Shown piece after piece: positions 63,698-64,000 of a stretch of 64,000 bases of DNA. Origin of the DNA: Lewinellaceae bacterium (GTDB taxonomy: Bacteria; Bacteroidota; Bacteroidia; Chitinophagales; Saprospiraceae); the NCBI GenBank assembly GCA_020636075.1, contig JACJYO010000001.1, positions 124,001 through 188,000 of the forward strand. The letters run 5' to 3'. The position numbers and the translations under genes are program-made. Position 1 is the stretch's first letter, and each line of letters starts with the position of its first letter. The notes below the pieces were generated by a model. The model did no database searches and was not told the DNA's origin. It was given only the letters and a program-made list of their open reading frames with translations.

Positions 63698-64000
63698 ATG
63701 ACGACTCGAGTAAAAATTTGCTGCATCAAAACACCGGAAGAGGCACGGGAAGCCGTTGCGTTCGGTGCAGCAGCTCTTGGACTTGTGGGGAGCATGCCCA
63801 GCGGTCCGGGTGTGATTGACGACACACAAATCGCTCATATAGCCCGGAGCATACCGCCAGGTGTTGCCAGTTTTTTGTTAACGAGCGAAACGTCTGCCCC
63901 GGCAATTATTCAGCATCAGCAACGGGTTCATACAAATACGCTGCAATTGGTAGACCGGGTGGCTCCCGAAGCCTATCAGGTCATTCGAAGGGAGTTGCCA
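63698..64000 (+). CDS. trpF: Phosphoribosylanthranilate isomerase (3' end outside window)
   Basis: First 101 codons of a TrpF-like TIM barrel. The N-terminal catalytic Cys strand reads VKICCIKTPEEAREAVAFGAAALGLVG, and MPSGPGVID follows in place of the more common PxSPRxV segment, as in some divergent TrpF proteins. TrpF isomerises PRA to CdRP in tryptophan synthesis. The gene is cut by the window end, and no other trp gene is visible. Confidence 0.82.
   Translation, partial: MTTRVKICCIKTPEEAREAVAFGAAALGLVGSMPSGPGVIDDTQIAHIARSIPPGVASFLLTSETSAPAIIQHQQRVHTNTLQLVDRVAPEAYQVIRRELP

Overview
This window looks like a chromosomal segment of a Bacteroidota bacterium, most likely from the Saprospirales/Chitinophagales side of the phylum. 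That placement is an inference from gene content. The evidence includes a type IX secretion C-terminal domain, an iron-dicitrate-style sigma/anti-sigma/TonB-receptor cassette with a DUF4249 lipoprotein, DUF3822 next to rsmD, DUF1573, a short primary sigma factor without region 1.1, a mevalonate-pathway GHMP kinase, and promoters resembling TTTG / TAnnTTTG. No phage, plasmid or insertion-sequence genes are visible. Genes are dense, on both strands, and mostly housekeeping or surface functions.

Layout. 1-5.7 kb: end of a mevalonate-type kinase, a peptide-type ABC permease, a GT39-like membrane glycosyltransferase, a type II NADH dehydrogenase and a DUF1573 protein. 6.1-10.8 kb: a 1544-residue exported SBBP/GEVED/Ig-repeat protein. 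10.9-19.5 kb: tRNA-Arg(CCT), a phosphodiesterase, a LuxE-like acyltransferase, rsmD with DUF3822, a bactofilin, tsaD, a thioredoxin-like protein, serine acetyltransferase, an orphan thiolase and a lipoprotein. 19.5-22.9 kb: an isolated cas6, a 1.1-kb gene-poor stretch holding a diverged 41-bp repeat pair, and a 505-residue helical protein of unknown function. 23-24.3 kb: a membrane/coiled-coil pair. 24.5-27.3 kb: an overlapping three-gene operon (GT2, aldo/keto reductase, FAD oxidoreductase). 27.3-30.1 kb: three cation transporters. 30.1-36 kb: YjbR-like protein, deoxynucleoside kinase, gatC, a 58-residue membrane protein, a LolD-type ATPase, a TlpA-type thiol oxidoreductase and purL. 36.1-39.1 kb: a 1023-residue protein with an N-terminal TIR-like domain. 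39.1-49.7 kb: a GT-C enzyme, a BtuB-like receptor, a peroxiredoxin-like protein, mdh and the surface-signalling cassette. 50-54 kb: a Crp regulator, a secreted peptidylarginine-deiminase-like enzyme and the primary sigma factor. 54-64 kb: a coiled-coil protein, pyrG, lipB, msrB, groSL, a PfkB kinase, a YdeI-like protein, an AcpH-like protein and the start of trpF.

The likeliest undescribed biology is the TIR-domain protein at 36053-39124, which has no recognisable immune partner, and the isolated cas6. In cas6 the position aligned with the catalytic His of Pyrococcus Cas6 appears to be Gln. It lies beside a non-coding region with diverged repeats but no CRISPR array that I can see. Smaller leads are a palindromic motif shared by the mdh and groSL leaders, paired repeats between fecI-type and crp-type genes, two small genes missed by usual length cut-offs, and the large exported repeat protein that ends without a recognisable type A secretion domain.
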